DNA of 30,779 nt from Prevotellamassilia sp. (lineage in GTDB: Bacteria; Bacteroidota; Bacteroidia; Bacteroidales; Bacteroidaceae). Below, piece after piece: positions 15,198-23,954 of this stretch. The notes below the pieces were generated by a model. That model was given only the letters and a program-made list of their open reading frames with translations, ran no database searches and was not told where the DNA came from. Numbering within the stretch: the first letter of the stretch is position 1; each line of letters opens with the position of its first letter. The position numbers and the translations under genes were made by a program. The DNA is taken from assembly GCA_009775705.1 (NCBI GenBank), contig VSQE01000028.1, forward strand, positions 1 to 30,779, in the 5' to 3' direction.

Positions 15198-16991
15198 TTA
15201 TTCTCCTTTTTCCATTTTTGCTTTCAGGGCAGCGAGAGCGTCAATGTCACCGAGGGTGGTGCTGGCTGCCTGGTTCTGGATGGTCGGAGTATCCTCTTTT
15301 TTGGCTGCTTTCTTGGCAGCGGAGGCAGCTTTCTTCTCGGCACGTGCTTCTGCGCGCTGGGCATCTTCGAAAGTGCGGCTGTGAGAGAGGATGATGCGTT
15401 TGCTGTCTTTGTTGAACTCGATTACCTTGAAGGGCAGTTTCTCGTTGAGCTGTGCGTGGCTTCCGTCTTCCTTGACGAGGTGCTTGGGAGTGGCAAAGCC
15501 TTCAACTCCGTATTCCAACTGAACCACAGCGCCCTTGTCAAGCATTTCGATAATGGTTCCTTCGTGGATGCTGCCATCGGTGAAGACGGTTTCAAATACG
15601 TCCCAAGGGTTCTCTTCGAGCTGCTTGTGACCCAAGCTGAGGCGACGGTTGTCTTTGTCGATCTCAAGAACAACTACCTCGATGTTGGCACCGATCTGCG
15701 TAAATTCACTGGGGTGCTTGATTTTCTTGGTCCAGGAGAGGTCGGAGATGTGGATGAGTCCGTCTACGCCTTCTTCCAGTTCAACGAATACACCGAAGTT
15801 GGTGAAGTTGCGTACGCGGGCCGTATGCTTGGAACCTGCGGGATATTTGTTTTCGATATCCTTCCAGGGGTCTTCCTTGAGCTGCTTGATGCCGAGAGAC
15901 ATCTTGCGTTCCGTACGGTCGAGGGTGAGGATTACGGCTTCAACCTCATCGCCCACTTTGAGGAAGTCCTGTGCGCTGCGCAGGTGCTGGCTCCAGCTCA
16001 TTTCGCTGACGTGGATCAGTCCTTCTACGCCCGGAGCGATTTCAACGAATGCTCCGTAGTCGGCCATTACAACAACTTTTCCTGTAACTTTGTCGCCTAC
16101 TTTCAGTTCGCTGTCAAGAGCATCCCAAGGGTGCGGAGTGAGTTGCTTCAGACCGAGAGCGATACGTTTTTTCTCTTCATCGAAATCGAGGATTACAACG
16201 TTGAGTTTCTGGTCCAGTTCCACGATTTCTTTCGGATCGCCTACGCGGCCCCAAGAGAGGTCGGTGATGTGGATAAGTCCGTCTACGCCGCCCAGGTCAA
16301 TGAACACGCCATAGGAAGTGATGTTCTTGACAGTTCCTTCGAGCACCTGGCCTTTCTCCAGTTTGGAGATGATTTCCTGTTTCTGGGCTTCGAGTTCGGC
16401 TTCGATGAGGGCTTTATGAGAAACTACAACGTTCTTGTATTCCTGATTGATTTTCACAACCTGGAATTCCATGGTCTTTCCAACGAATACATCGTAGTCG
16501 CGGATGGGCTTGACGTCAATTTGCGAGCCGGGCAGGAAGGCCTCGATGCCGAACACATCAACGATCATGCCACCTTTGGTGCGGCATTTGATATATCCCT
16601 TGATAACTTCTTTGGCTTCGAGAGCCTGGTTGACGCGTTCCCAGGACTTGCTGGCACGGGCTTTTTTGTGAGAAAGAACTAACTGTCCTTTTTTGTCTTC
16701 CTGATTTTCGATGTAGACTTCAACTTTGTCGCCAATCTGAAGTTCAGGGTTGTAGCGGAATTCATTCAAGGGGATGATACCGTCGCTCTTGTAGCCGATG
16801 TTTACGACTACTTCGCGTTTGTTGATAGAGATAACGGTTCCTTCAACCACTTCGTTCTCGTTTACGCGGCCGAGGGTCTCATCATACGCTTTCTCTAAGT
16901 CTTTCTGGTTTTGAGCACTTTCGGCAGAGCCATTCTCGAATGCATTCCAGTCAAAATCTGACAGAGGTGCAATGTTCTTTAAGTTCTCCAT
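15198..16991 (-). CDS. rpsA: 30S ribosomal protein S1
   Basis: A 597-residue RNA-binding ribosomal protein needed to load most mRNAs on the 30S subunit, notably important where Shine-Dalgarno sequences are weak, as in Bacteroidetes. Six S1 (OB-fold) repeats are visible, starting near 'VEGTVISINKREVVVNIGYKSDGIIPLNEF', 'IKGYIKCRTKGGMIVDVFGIEAFLPGSQI', 'LEGTVKNITSYGVFIDLGGVDGLIHITDLSW', 'VTGKVVVMADYGAFVEIAPGVEGLIHVSEMSW', 'HTARVRNFTNFGVFVELEEGVDGLIHISDLSW' and 'HEGTIIEMLDKGAVVQLEYGVEGFATPKHL'. The last is the most diverged. The C-terminal tail is Ala/Lys-rich (AEARAEKKAASAAKKAAKKE). The opposite strand has a long open frame, which is a coding-bias shadow. Confidence 0.97.
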   Translation of the reverse strand: MENLKNIAPLSDFDWNAFENGSAESAQNQKDLEKAYDETLGRVNENEVVEGTVISINKREVVVNIGYKSDGIIPLNEFRYNPELQIGDKVEVYIENQEDKKGQLVLSHKKARASKSWERVNQALEAKEVIKGYIKCRTKGGMIVDVFGIEAFLPGSQIDVKPIRDYDVFVGKTMEFQVVKINQEYKNVVVSHKALIEAELEAQKQEIISKLEKGQVLEGTVKNITSYGVFIDLGGVDGLIHITDLSWGRVGDPKEIVELDQKLNVVILDFDEEKKRIALGLKQLTPHPWDALDSELKVGDKVTGKVVVMADYGAFVEIAPGVEGLIHVSEMSWSQHLRSAQDFLKVGDEVEAVILTLDRTERKMSLGIKQLKEDPWKDIENKYPAGSKHTARVRNFTNFGVFVELEEGVDGLIHISDLSWTKKIKHPSEFTQIGANIEVVVLEIDKDNRRLSLGHKQLEENPWDVFETVFTDGSIHEGTIIEMLDKGAVVQLEYGVEGFATPKHLVKEDGSHAQLNEKLPFKVIEFNKDSKRIILSHSRTFEDAQRAEARAEKKAASAAKKAAKKEDTPTIQNQAASTTLGDIDALAALKAKMEKGE

Positions 16992-17050
16992 TAATGTTGT
17001 TAATAAATGAGTTAATTAAAAAGTTGGACTTTATGTTGTCTAAACGTGTG

Positions 17051-17058
17051 CAAAGATA
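17051..17058 (-). promoter_or_regulatory. Bacteroides -7 element (TATCTTTG) of rpsA
   Basis: The minus strand reads TATCTTTG 59 bases before the rpsA ATG (16991), giving an AT-rich leader of about 50-55 nt. The -33 region has no exact TTTG. Confidence 0.5.
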
Positions 17059-17158
17059 CGTTTTTTTTTCAAGAGGAAGATGATTCTTGTTTTTTTTCTT
17101 TACTATAAGTAGAAATAAATGTGTAACTTAGCGGCCAAATTATAAAAATGAGTGAAAT

Positions 17159-17653
17159 ATGAGAGGTTTCAGATGGAGTGCCGGTCTTGTTGGGATTCTG
17201 TTCTTCGCTTCGTGCGGGCACAAGGCTCCCGATGAAAAAAAAGACACTACGGAGGGCGATTCGCTGGCTGTAGTAAGTGATGTAATGGAAAAAGATACAA
17301 CGATTTACGGAGTCTCCGATGAGTTCGGTATGAGTACGTTTACGCTTATTACGGACAGTGGCGATACGCTCAGTGTTACCCGCGAGAGTGAGTCGGGTGA
17401 GTCCGGCCGTGTGTATGGCGATTTGGTCTATGGCAACCGTTATGCCATGACTACGCGTGATGCGGGCGAAGCCATAGACGTACTGATCAACCTGACGCAG
17501 TTGGAGCGGTTTACAAAGGATTATGAGATCCGGAACGGACATTTGGTTCTGGCACAAGGTTCCGACACCGTGGAAATCAAGGAGATCAGCCGGGAACAGT
17601 TTCGTGCGAAAGGGCACAGCGGCAAGGCCTATCATCTGAAGTCTGCCCGTTGA
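17159..17653 (+). CDS. Lipoprotein of unknown function
   Basis: A 164-residue protein with a lipoprotein signal: MRGFRWSAGLVGILFFASCGHK, with lipobox FASC and the modified Cys at residue 19. The mature region is acidic at first (DEKKDTTEGDS), then beta-rich with 'TTIYGVSDEFGMSTFTLITDSGDTLSVTRE' and 'RVYGDLVYGNRYAMTTRDAGEAIDVLINLTQLERF'. Cys is followed by Gly and His rather than the acidic stretch of the Bacteroides surface-export signal, so periplasmic-facing anchoring is the default guess. I do not recognise the family with certainty. It lies 37 bp upstream of ribE and is divergent from rpsA. Confidence 0.75.
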   Translation: MRGFRWSAGLVGILFFASCGHKAPDEKKDTTEGDSLAVVSDVMEKDTTIYGVSDEFGMSTFTLITDSGDTLSVTRESESGESGRVYGDLVYGNRYAMTTRDAGEAIDVLINLTQLERFTKDYEIRNGHLVLAQGSDTVEIKEISREQFRAKGHSGKAYHLKSAR

Positions 17654-17690
17654 AAGAATTGTATAATCAGATAAAATTCAAGAGGAGTAT

Positions 17691-18293
17691 ATGTTTTCCG
17701 GAATTGTAGAGGACATGGTCCGTCTGGCGGCTGTGGAGCGTGAGAGGGAGAATTTGCATTTTACTTTCGAGTGTTCTTTCGCGCATGAGTTGAAGATAGA
17801 TCAGAGTGTGGCCCATAACGGAGTGTGCCTGACGGTAGTGAAATGTCAGGATAACTGTTATACCGTGACGGCAATGGGCGAGACGCTGAGACGTTCCAAT
17901 CTGGGACTTTTGCAGGTCGGTGACGAGGTGAATGTGGAGCGCTCCATGCAGATGAACGGCCGGCTGGACGGCCACATCGTGCAGGGGCATGTAGACGGAA
18001 TGGCTGAATGTGTCTCTGTTGAGGATGCCGAAGGCAGTTTTGTCTATACGTTCAAGTATGAGAATGATCCCGAGATGGCCAGACGTGGCTATTTCACGGT
18101 GGACAAAGGCAGTGTCACGGTGAATGGTGTGAGCCTGACCGTGTGCAATCCCACGGACGATACGTTCCAGGTGTGCATTATTCCTTATACATACGAGCAT
18201 ACCAATTTTCATTCCGTCAGGGTGGGAACGTGTGTGAATATAGAATTTGACATTCTTGGCAAGTATCTCTCGCGGCTGAAACATTTTGAGTAA
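17691..18293 (+). CDS. ribE: Riboflavin synthase, alpha subunit
   Basis: Dismutates two 6,7-dimethyl-8-ribityllumazine molecules to riboflavin. The 200-residue protein begins MFSGIVEDM (family MFTGIVE) and shows the two lumazine-binding repeats: first 'SVAHNGVCLTVV', second 'KGSVTVNGVSLTVCNP'. It also has 'NVERSMQMNGRLDGHIVQGHVDG' (family LE...R.GGH.V.GHVDG) and 'IPYTYEHTNF' (family IPHT...T.L). A good ribosome site, AGAGGAG, precedes the ATG. No FMN riboswitch is seen upstream. nth follows after 21 bp, so the two are probably co-transcribed. Confidence 0.96.
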   Translation: MFSGIVEDMVRLAAVERERENLHFTFECSFAHELKIDQSVAHNGVCLTVVKCQDNCYTVTAMGETLRRSNLGLLQVGDEVNVERSMQMNGRLDGHIVQGHVDGMAECVSVEDAEGSFVYTFKYENDPEMARRGYFTVDKGSVTVNGVSLTVCNPTDDTFQVCIIPYTYEHTNFHSVRVGTCVNIEFDILGKYLSRLKHFE

Positions 18294-18314
18294 GATGGTT
18301 ATTGCCCCTTCCTA

Positions 18315-18965
18315 ATGAAAAAGAAAGATCTATATGCCTGTGTTCTCGATTATTTCCATCGGACGATGGAAACTACCAAGACGGAGTTGCACTATACCAC
18401 CCCTTTCGAACTGTTGGTTGCCGTGGTGCTTTCCGCACAGTGTACGGACCAACGCATCAACAAAGTGACTCCCCGCCTTTTTCAGGATTATCCTACGCCC
18501 GAGGCTATGACGCAGGCATCGCCGGAGGTCATTTATGAATATATAAAGAGCGTAAGCTATCCCAACAATAAGGCTCGTCATCTGGCGGGACTGGCCAGGA
18601 TGCTTGTAGAAGAGTTCGGCGGAGAAGTACCTTCGGAGTTCGACGATCTGGTCCGGTTGCCCGGGGTGGGACGGAAAACAGCCAATGTAATTCAGGCCGT
18701 GGCTTTCGGCAAGGCCGCACTGGCAGTGGATACCCATGTGTTTAGGGTGAGCCACCGGCTGGGATTGGTGCCGGCCCGGTGTACCACTCCTTATAGTGTG
18801 GAGATGGAGCTGAGACGGTATATTCCAGAACATCTGGTGGCCGCTTCCCATTATTGGCTGCTCTTGCACGGACGGTACACCTGTATCGCGCGCCGTCCGC
18901 ATTGCGGAAAATGCGGTCTGGCGGAAGTCTGTCGTTCGGAAGACAAGATTGGATGCGGAGCATAA
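18315..18965 (+). CDS. nth: Endonuclease III
   Basis: A DNA glycosylase/AP lyase for oxidised pyrimidines. The 216-residue protein has 'PFELLVAVVLSAQCTDQRINKVTP' (helix before the catalytic Lys region), the helix-hairpin-helix 'LVRLPGVGRKTANVIQAVAFG' containing the catalytic Lys, 'ALAVDTHVFRVSHRLGL' with the catalytic Asp, and the C-terminal 4Fe-4S loop C-x6-C-x2-C-x5-C (CIARRPHCGKCGLAEVC). All key residues are present. It follows ribE by 21 bp. Confidence 0.97.
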   Translation: MKKKDLYACVLDYFHRTMETTKTELHYTTPFELLVAVVLSAQCTDQRINKVTPRLFQDYPTPEAMTQASPEVIYEYIKSVSYPNNKARHLAGLARMLVEEFGGEVPSEFDDLVRLPGVGRKTANVIQAVAFGKAALAVDTHVFRVSHRLGLVPARCTTPYSVEMELRRYIPEHLVAASHYWLLLHGRYTCIARRPHCGKCGLAEVCRSEDKIGCGA

Positions 18966-19111
18966 ACGGTGATGTGGCGGGAAAACGGTTTCAGCCGTGG
19001 GAGGCAGCCGATGTGTGGCCGTGCTTTTTAAAGATCGGAAAATCTGTGTCGAAAGCCGCAGATTCCGTAAAAACCGGATGGTATTTTCTTTCCTGTCACA
19101 GAAAAAGTTCG

Positions 19112-19119
19112 TATATTTG
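19112..19119 (+). promoter_or_regulatory. Bacteroides -7 element (TATATTTG) of pgk
   Basis: TATATTTG lies 37 bp before the pgk ATG at 19157, in the 190-bp gap after nth. A weak inverted repeat around 19034-19066 may reduce read-through from nth. Confidence 0.5.
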
Positions 19120-19156
19120 CGCTGCATAATATTCACTTACAAAATATAAGACAATT

Positions 19157-20404
19157 ATGACAATTGACACTTGCAACTTCAAAGATCTGAAGGCTATTGT
19201 CCGCGTAGACTTCAATGTGCCTCTTGACGAGAACGGCAAGATTACGGATGATACCCGTATCCGTGGTGCCCTGCCCACACTGAAAAAGATCCTTTCCGAT
19301 GGTGGTTCTCTCATTATCATGAGCCACATGGGTAAACCCAAAGGAAAGGTGAACGCAAAGTTCTCCCTTGGTCAGATTGTGGATGCCGTCAGCGAGAAAC
19401 TGGGTGTCCCCGTACAGTTCGCTCCTGATTGCGCCAAAGCCGGTGAAGCCGCTGCCGCCTTGAAGCCCGGCGAGGTGCTTCTGCTTGAGAACCTCCGTTT
19501 CTATCCCGAGGAAGAAGGCAAGCCCGTGGGTATCGATAAGGAAGATCCCGCTTACAAAGAGGCAAAGGAAGCCATGAAGCAGAGCCAGAAGGAATTTGCC
19601 AAGACGTTGGCTTCCTACGCCGATGTCTATGTGAACGATGCTTTCGGTACGGCCCATCGCAAACATGCTTCTACGGCAGTCATTGCAGATAGTTTCGACA
19701 AGGATCATAAAATGCTTGGCTATCTGATGGAGAAGGAGGTGAAGGCTGTCAATAATGTGCTGAACAATATCCAGCGTCCCTTCACTGCCATTATGGGCGG
19801 ATCGAAAGTTTCCACGAAGATCGGCATCATCGAAAATCTGATGGACAAGGTGGACAATCTGATTCTTTGCGGTGGAATGACCTATACTTTTGCCAAGGCT
19901 TTGGGTGGTGAAGTAGGACAGTCCATCTGCGAAGAGGATAAGTTGGATCTGGCACTTTCCATCATTGAAAAGGCAAAGGAGAAAGGTGTGAACCTCGTGT
20001 TGGGTACCGACTGTGTGGCTGGTGATGCTTTTTCCAATGATTGCAATACGCAGGTGCTTTCCGTGAAAGCCATTCCCGCAGGTTGGGAAGGTCTGGATGC
20101 AGGTCCCGAGACCCGCAAGACTTTTGCCGCTGCAATCGAAGGTGCCAAGACCATTCTTTGGAACGGTCCCGCAGGCGTATTCGAATTCGACAATTTCGCA
20201 GCCGGCTCCAAAGCCATAGCCGATGCTATTGCCAAAGCTACGGCCGAAGGTGCCTTCTCGCTGATTGGTGGCGGAGACTCCGTGGCATGTATCAACAAGT
20301 TCGGTATGGCCGATCAGGTTTCCTATATCTCGACTGGCGGCGGCGCTTTGCTCGAAGCCATCGAAGGAAAAGTTCTTCCCGGAATCGCTGCCATTGAGGG
20401 CTGA
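19157..20404 (+). CDS. pgk: Phosphoglycerate kinase
   Basis: The ATP-forming glycolytic step from 1,3-bisphosphoglycerate to 3-phosphoglycerate. The 415-residue protein contains 'AIVRVDFNVPLDENGKITDDTRIRGALPT' (substrate arginines), 'IIMSHMGKPKGKVNAKFSL' (SH.GRP-type loop), 'YVNDAFGTAHRKHAST', 'FTAIMGGSKVSTKIGIIENL' and 'FSLIGGGDSVACINKFG' (nucleotide-binding Gly-rich loop), then 'VSYISTGGGALLEAIEGKVLPGI'. It is a single-gene unit with its own promoter and terminator. Codon use is biased, as for highly expressed genes. Confidence 0.98.
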   Translation: MTIDTCNFKDLKAIVRVDFNVPLDENGKITDDTRIRGALPTLKKILSDGGSLIIMSHMGKPKGKVNAKFSLGQIVDAVSEKLGVPVQFAPDCAKAGEAAAALKPGEVLLLENLRFYPEEEGKPVGIDKEDPAYKEAKEAMKQSQKEFAKTLASYADVYVNDAFGTAHRKHASTAVIADSFDKDHKMLGYLMEKEVKAVNNVLNNIQRPFTAIMGGSKVSTKIGIIENLMDKVDNLILCGGMTYTFAKALGGEVGQSICEEDKLDLALSIIEKAKEKGVNLVLGTDCVAGDAFSNDCNTQVLSVKAIPAGWEGLDAGPETRKTFAAAIEGAKTILWNGPAGVFEFDNFAAGSKAIADAIAKATAEGAFSLIGGGDSVACINKFGMADQVSYISTGGGALLEAIEGKVLPGIAAIEG

Positions 20405-20478
20405 TACTGAAACGTGGTATGCAGTGGACGGATTTGCAGATTTCTATACTGTGTAGCACATAACCGAAATAGAAGAAG

Positions 20479-20513
20479 GGTAAGTGTAGCTTTGTACACT
20501 TGCCTTTCTTTTT
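20479..20513 (+). terminator. Intrinsic terminator of pgk
   Basis: Ten-bp stem GGTAAGTGTA / TACACTTGCC (one G-T pair) with loop GCTTTG at 20479-20504, followed by TTTCTTTTT. Confidence 0.8.
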
Positions 20514-20535
20514 GAACCGATTTTCTTGAAAGCAG

Positions 20536-21540
20536 ATGAGACAGCTTCATTCTCTGATTTTCCCGTTTCTGGCAGCACTTTTGTTTTTGGCTGCCTGTGG
20601 CGGACATTCTTCATCCCTTCCCGATGCCGGCGAAAGGCCGGGACGTGATTCGGCAGAAACGGACACGTCGGTTTTGAAGGTTGCTTTGCTTCCCACGGTT
20701 GATTGCCTGCCTTTCTATTATGCCGATTCCTCCGGAATATTCGATTCGTTGGGACTGCGCGTGAAGTTTCTTACCTATACCTCTCGGCCCGATTGTGACA
20801 CTGCATGGCTGGGCAAATCTGCCGACGGCGGATTTACGGACCTTGTGAGAGTGGCTTTGTACCGGGGAAAACTTAGTAGGAAACTGACCGTAGTGATGGG
20901 AACAGATGGCGGATGGGCCTTGGTGGCGAGCGGGACGCTGCGCATGAAGAAACTTACGGCCCTGAAGGAACGCATGGTGGCCGTGACAAGGCAGTCGGCT
21001 TCCGATTATTACAGTTCTGTGGCCTTGTCTTCAGTCCGGCTGGACTATCCGTCCGTGTTCCGTCCGCAGATCAACGATTTGTTTCTGCGTGCGGCCATGT
21101 TGACCAACAATCAGGTAGATGCCGCTTTGCTTCCCGAGCCTCAGGCTTATATGGCGGTGAAGCAGGGTGGACACAAGGTGCTCTGGAGAAGTGATGGAAA
21201 TACGGCCCGTTTGGGTTGTCTGGCCTTTCGGGACGAAGTCTTGCGTGATGGGGAAAAGAGAAAAGCCGTTGCACTGCTGTTGCAGGGCTATGCCCGTGCG
21301 GCTGCCATTCTGAACAGAAACGGGGCAGGGGTCTGCCGACAGATTTTGGCCGATGTCTGCGGGTTGAAAGAGGTGAGTCCGGATTCTTTGCAGTTGCCCC
21401 GTTACGGAGCGCCGTCCTTGCCGGAGCCGGGTAGCGTGAGGGCTGCTCTCACATTTCTCCGTCTGCAGGCCCCGGTCGGATGGAAGGCCGGAGTTGCTGG
21501 TGACGATTTTACGGACGGAACTTATTTACCAAAAAAATAA
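20536..21540 (+). CDS. Substrate-binding lipoprotein (NMT1/NitT-TauT-like)
   Basis: A 334-residue protein with a lipoprotein signal (MRQLHSLIFPFLAALLFLAACGG, lipobox LAAC). The mature part follows the periplasmic-binding-protein type II pattern of NMT1/SsuA-like proteins: 'VLKVALLPTVDCLPFYYADSSGIFDSLGLRVKFLTY' (family 'P...A...G.F...GL.V'), 'SADGGFTDLVRVALYRGK', 'RMVAVTRQSASDYYSSVAL' and 'NNQVDAALLPEPQAYMAVKQGG' (family 'DA....EP'). Ligands of the family include thiamine precursors, nitrate and sulfonates; which applies here is not visible. No ABC permease or ATPase gene is adjacent. It lies 10 bp before the TPR gene, with which it is probably co-transcribed. Confidence 0.8.
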   Translation: MRQLHSLIFPFLAALLFLAACGGHSSSLPDAGERPGRDSAETDTSVLKVALLPTVDCLPFYYADSSGIFDSLGLRVKFLTYTSRPDCDTAWLGKSADGGFTDLVRVALYRGKLSRKLTVVMGTDGGWALVASGTLRMKKLTALKERMVAVTRQSASDYYSSVALSSVRLDYPSVFRPQINDLFLRAAMLTNNQVDAALLPEPQAYMAVKQGGHKVLWRSDGNTARLGCLAFRDEVLRDGEKRKAVALLLQGYARAAAILNRNGAGVCRQILADVCGLKEVSPDSLQLPRYGAPSLPEPGSVRAALTFLRLQAPVGWKAGVAGDDFTDGTYLPKK

Positions 21541-21550
21541 AAAAGTAGAG

Positions 21551-23707
21551 ATGGATAAACAGACTTTTCGAATTTTGTATAAGGACACCGTTGATGCGCT
21601 TGATGACAGACGTCTGTCGGATGCACTGAATGCGTTGGGAGGCATGTTGTCTTGTCTGGGAAACTGGGAATATGAGGCAGAACTGACTGATATCAGGAAA
21701 ATCTACGGCTTGTTGTTGGACTGTATGTCGCAGGGAGCGGCCGATCCGGACAGGGATAACCTTTTCCGCCAGTTTTGTTGCCGCACTTACGAATTGACGG
21801 AGAAAGTCTGTCGGGAGTTTGAATTGCGTGAAGGCGATAGCCAGTATGCAGCCGTGTGGCGCACCTTGCAGAAGCTGTCGGGCGTGCGGTGCATGGAAGA
21901 GTTGAACAAAGGCGATGCCGGCGGCCGCCGGTTGTTTGAATTGGTATGGACCTCTCCGCTGTGGAGCCGGGCCGATTGGGCTGCGGCGCAGACCTTCTTG
22001 TCGGGAAATGACCGGCGTGAGGTGGATAAATGTCTGTTGTTAAGTGCCGTCACCTTGGCTACATTGAGCTATCCCGATATCAATAAATTGAAGTTTCTGT
22101 TGGAGAATGTATCCAACGAAGTGCCTGTACTTCGTGTGCGGGCCATGGTGGGCGGAATACTGAGTGTTGTACGCTATTCCCGCCGTTTGCGGCTTTATCC
22201 CGAAGTGATGGCGCAGTTGCAGTTGTTGGCGGATGTTCCCGGATTCATGGCTGATTTGTCGGGACTACAGATGCAGCTGATACTCAGTCTTGAGACAAAA
22301 GAAATTGAAAAGAGCCTGCGTGAGGACATTATTCCCGAGGTGATGAAAAAGGCGCGCAACCTGAAGTTGGACAAGTCGCTGGGCCCGGAGGAGTTGAAGG
22401 AGAAGATGGTGGAAATGGATCTGAATCCCGAATGGGAGCAGGACGGCACACCGTCTGAGTTGGGACGCAAGATGCGGCAGCTGGCGGAAATGCACCGGAA
22501 AGGGGCCGATGTTTTTCTCGGTTCGTTTAAGTTGTTGAAACAGAGATTTCCTTTTTTCTCCTCCGCTGTCAATTGGTTCTATCCTTTTACTCCGGAGCAT
22601 CCCGAACTGTCTTCTTCGTTGAAAGAGAGCCTTCCCATGCTGGGATTTGTTCTGGAGAACGGAAACCTGTGCGATTCGGACAAGTATTCCTTTTGTCTCA
22701 TGCTTGAAACGCTGCCTCTTTCACAGCGCGAGATGATGGCCGGCGGAATGGCCGGTCAGATGGGAGAGGGCATGTCCCTGTCCGGCATGGAGGAGGAAAA
22801 GGACGTGCAGACACTTACGCTTCGCCTGATCCGCAGTTATGTGCAGGATCTTTATCGTTATTTCAAACTGTATAGGCATCGTGAGGAACAGAACGATCCC
22901 TTCGGCTGTAATCTTTTGCTGACAGACTATCCTCCCTTCGATGAAATTTTTTCTGCTGACAGACGTGTTCTTGCTCAGTTGGCGGACTTTGTCTTTAATG
23001 AGAAGAATTATTTGCAGGCGCTTCGCCTTTACGAACAGTTGCTCAGTCGTGCAGAGCGCGAGAAGGCGGACAACAATGATATGGCCGCCCTCGCTCAGAA
23101 ACTCGGTTTCTGCTACCGTCAGGCGGGCGATTATGACCGTGCTCTGGCAGTTTACGAAAAAGCCAGTCTGCTGAGGCCCGACTCTTTCTGGACATTGGAA
23201 CAGCTGGCTTCCTGTTATAAGGCGAAGGGCGATTATGTTTCCGCGGCCCGTATGTATGAGGAGATGGAGCGGTACCGGAGCGAAGATGCGATGGTGCTGC
23301 TCCGGTTGGGGGAATGTTATATGCGTATGGAACGTTACGGAGCAGCCTTGGAGAAACTTCACAAGGCAGACTACCTGGACGGTGATTCCCGCAGGGTGCA
23401 GCGCGCGCTGGCGTGGTGCTCGCTACTGGCCGGAAAGGTGGATGGAGCAACCCGCCATTATGCCCGTCTGCTGTCGGGAGACCCTACGGCCACGGATTAT
23501 CTGAATGCCGGTCATGCCGCGTGGATCGAAGGAGATGTCCCTTGTGCCGTTTCTCGTTACCGTGCTTCGTTGCAGACGGAAGGACAGAAATTCGCGCCTG
23601 CCGGTTTCTTTGCGGAAGATGCGGACCTGCTGCTGCGCCACGGGAAGAGCCCGGTCGATTTAAAGCTCATGGTAGATATTCTCAATAGGCCTCCGGCAGA
23701 ATCATGA
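21551..23707 (+). CDS. Large TPR-repeat protein
   Basis: About 718 residues from the ATG at 21551 (MDKQTFRILYKDTVDAL), which has AAAAGTAGAG just upstream; the frame extends 19 codons into the previous gene, which I rejected. No signal peptide, so probably cytoplasmic. The first 500 residues are helical without a recognised domain. From about residue 500 there are clear tetratricopeptide repeats: 'NYLQALRLYEQLLSRAEREK', 'AALAQKLGFCYRQAGDYDRALAVYEKASLLRP', 'TLEQLASCYKAKGDYVSAARMYEEMERY' and 'LLRLGECYMRMERYGAALEKLHKADYL'. It is a likely protein-interaction scaffold. The pairing with the binding lipoprotein is conserved only as far as this window shows. Confidence 0.8.
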   Translation: MDKQTFRILYKDTVDALDDRRLSDALNALGGMLSCLGNWEYEAELTDIRKIYGLLLDCMSQGAADPDRDNLFRQFCCRTYELTEKVCREFELREGDSQYAAVWRTLQKLSGVRCMEELNKGDAGGRRLFELVWTSPLWSRADWAAAQTFLSGNDRREVDKCLLLSAVTLATLSYPDINKLKFLLENVSNEVPVLRVRAMVGGILSVVRYSRRLRLYPEVMAQLQLLADVPGFMADLSGLQMQLILSLETKEIEKSLREDIIPEVMKKARNLKLDKSLGPEELKEKMVEMDLNPEWEQDGTPSELGRKMRQLAEMHRKGADVFLGSFKLLKQRFPFFSSAVNWFYPFTPEHPELSSSLKESLPMLGFVLENGNLCDSDKYSFCLMLETLPLSQREMMAGGMAGQMGEGMSLSGMEEEKDVQTLTLRLIRSYVQDLYRYFKLYRHREEQNDPFGCNLLLTDYPPFDEIFSADRRVLAQLADFVFNEKNYLQALRLYEQLLSRAEREKADNNDMAALAQKLGFCYRQAGDYDRALAVYEKASLLRPDSFWTLEQLASCYKAKGDYVSAARMYEEMERYRSEDAMVLLRLGECYMRMERYGAALEKLHKADYLDGDSRRVQRALAWCSLLAGKVDGATRHYARLLSGDPTATDYLNAGHAAWIEGDVPCAVSRYRASLQTEGQKFAPAGFFAEDADLLLRHGKSPVDLKLMVDILNRPPAES

Positions 23708-23893
23708 TCCGGTGGAGGAATTTCCAGAATTTTTGCAAGGTATGAAAAATGCTGTTTTGTATTTTTGCTGATTGACAGTACGCCCATGGGTCCTGGGAAG
23801 CAGAAATGTTTCGCCTTGTAAAAGTTTTACGGGTATTTTGTGAAAGCGGAATTGCATTTCCTCTTCGTTTGTCCGTGCTTTTTATTGAAAAAT
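23708..23893. other. AT-rich intergenic region with a decayed copy of the 21-bp repeat
   Basis: No gene is supported; a 68-codon frame starting at 23806 overlaps the ThiF-like gene and shows no pattern. Around 23809-23845 the sequence TTTCGCCTTGTAAAAG, then TTTTACGGG and ATTTTGTGAAAG, looks like two degenerate units of the ACATGCCTTGT family. This is also the left border of the compositionally distinct accessory region. Confidence 0.5.
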
Positions 23894-23937
23894 ACACTTT
23901 TGTGTTAATGATAGCTGAAAAAGAACTGATATTTTTG
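23894..23937 (+). promoter_or_regulatory. Activator-type promoter of the ThiF-like gene: 12-bp palindrome plus -7 element
   Basis: The palindrome ACACTTTTGTGT (23894-23905) is followed after exactly 24 bp by TATTTTTG (23930-23937), a TAnnTTTG -7 element. No -33 TTTG exists at the normal 19-21 bp spacing; the palindrome takes its place. The ATG at 23955 is 17 bp after the -7 element. The same palindrome-to-(-7) distance occurs before the barrel gene at 25692. The likely binder is the neighbouring LuxR-type protein (inference). Confidence 0.6.
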
Positions 23938-23954
23938 TATGAAAATAAGAAAGC

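Noticed and set aside
15144..16682. 512-codon open frame on the strand opposite rpsA
   Set aside because: It lies fully antisense to an unmistakable S1 gene and is a by-product of its codon bias; its protein shows no domain pattern of its own.
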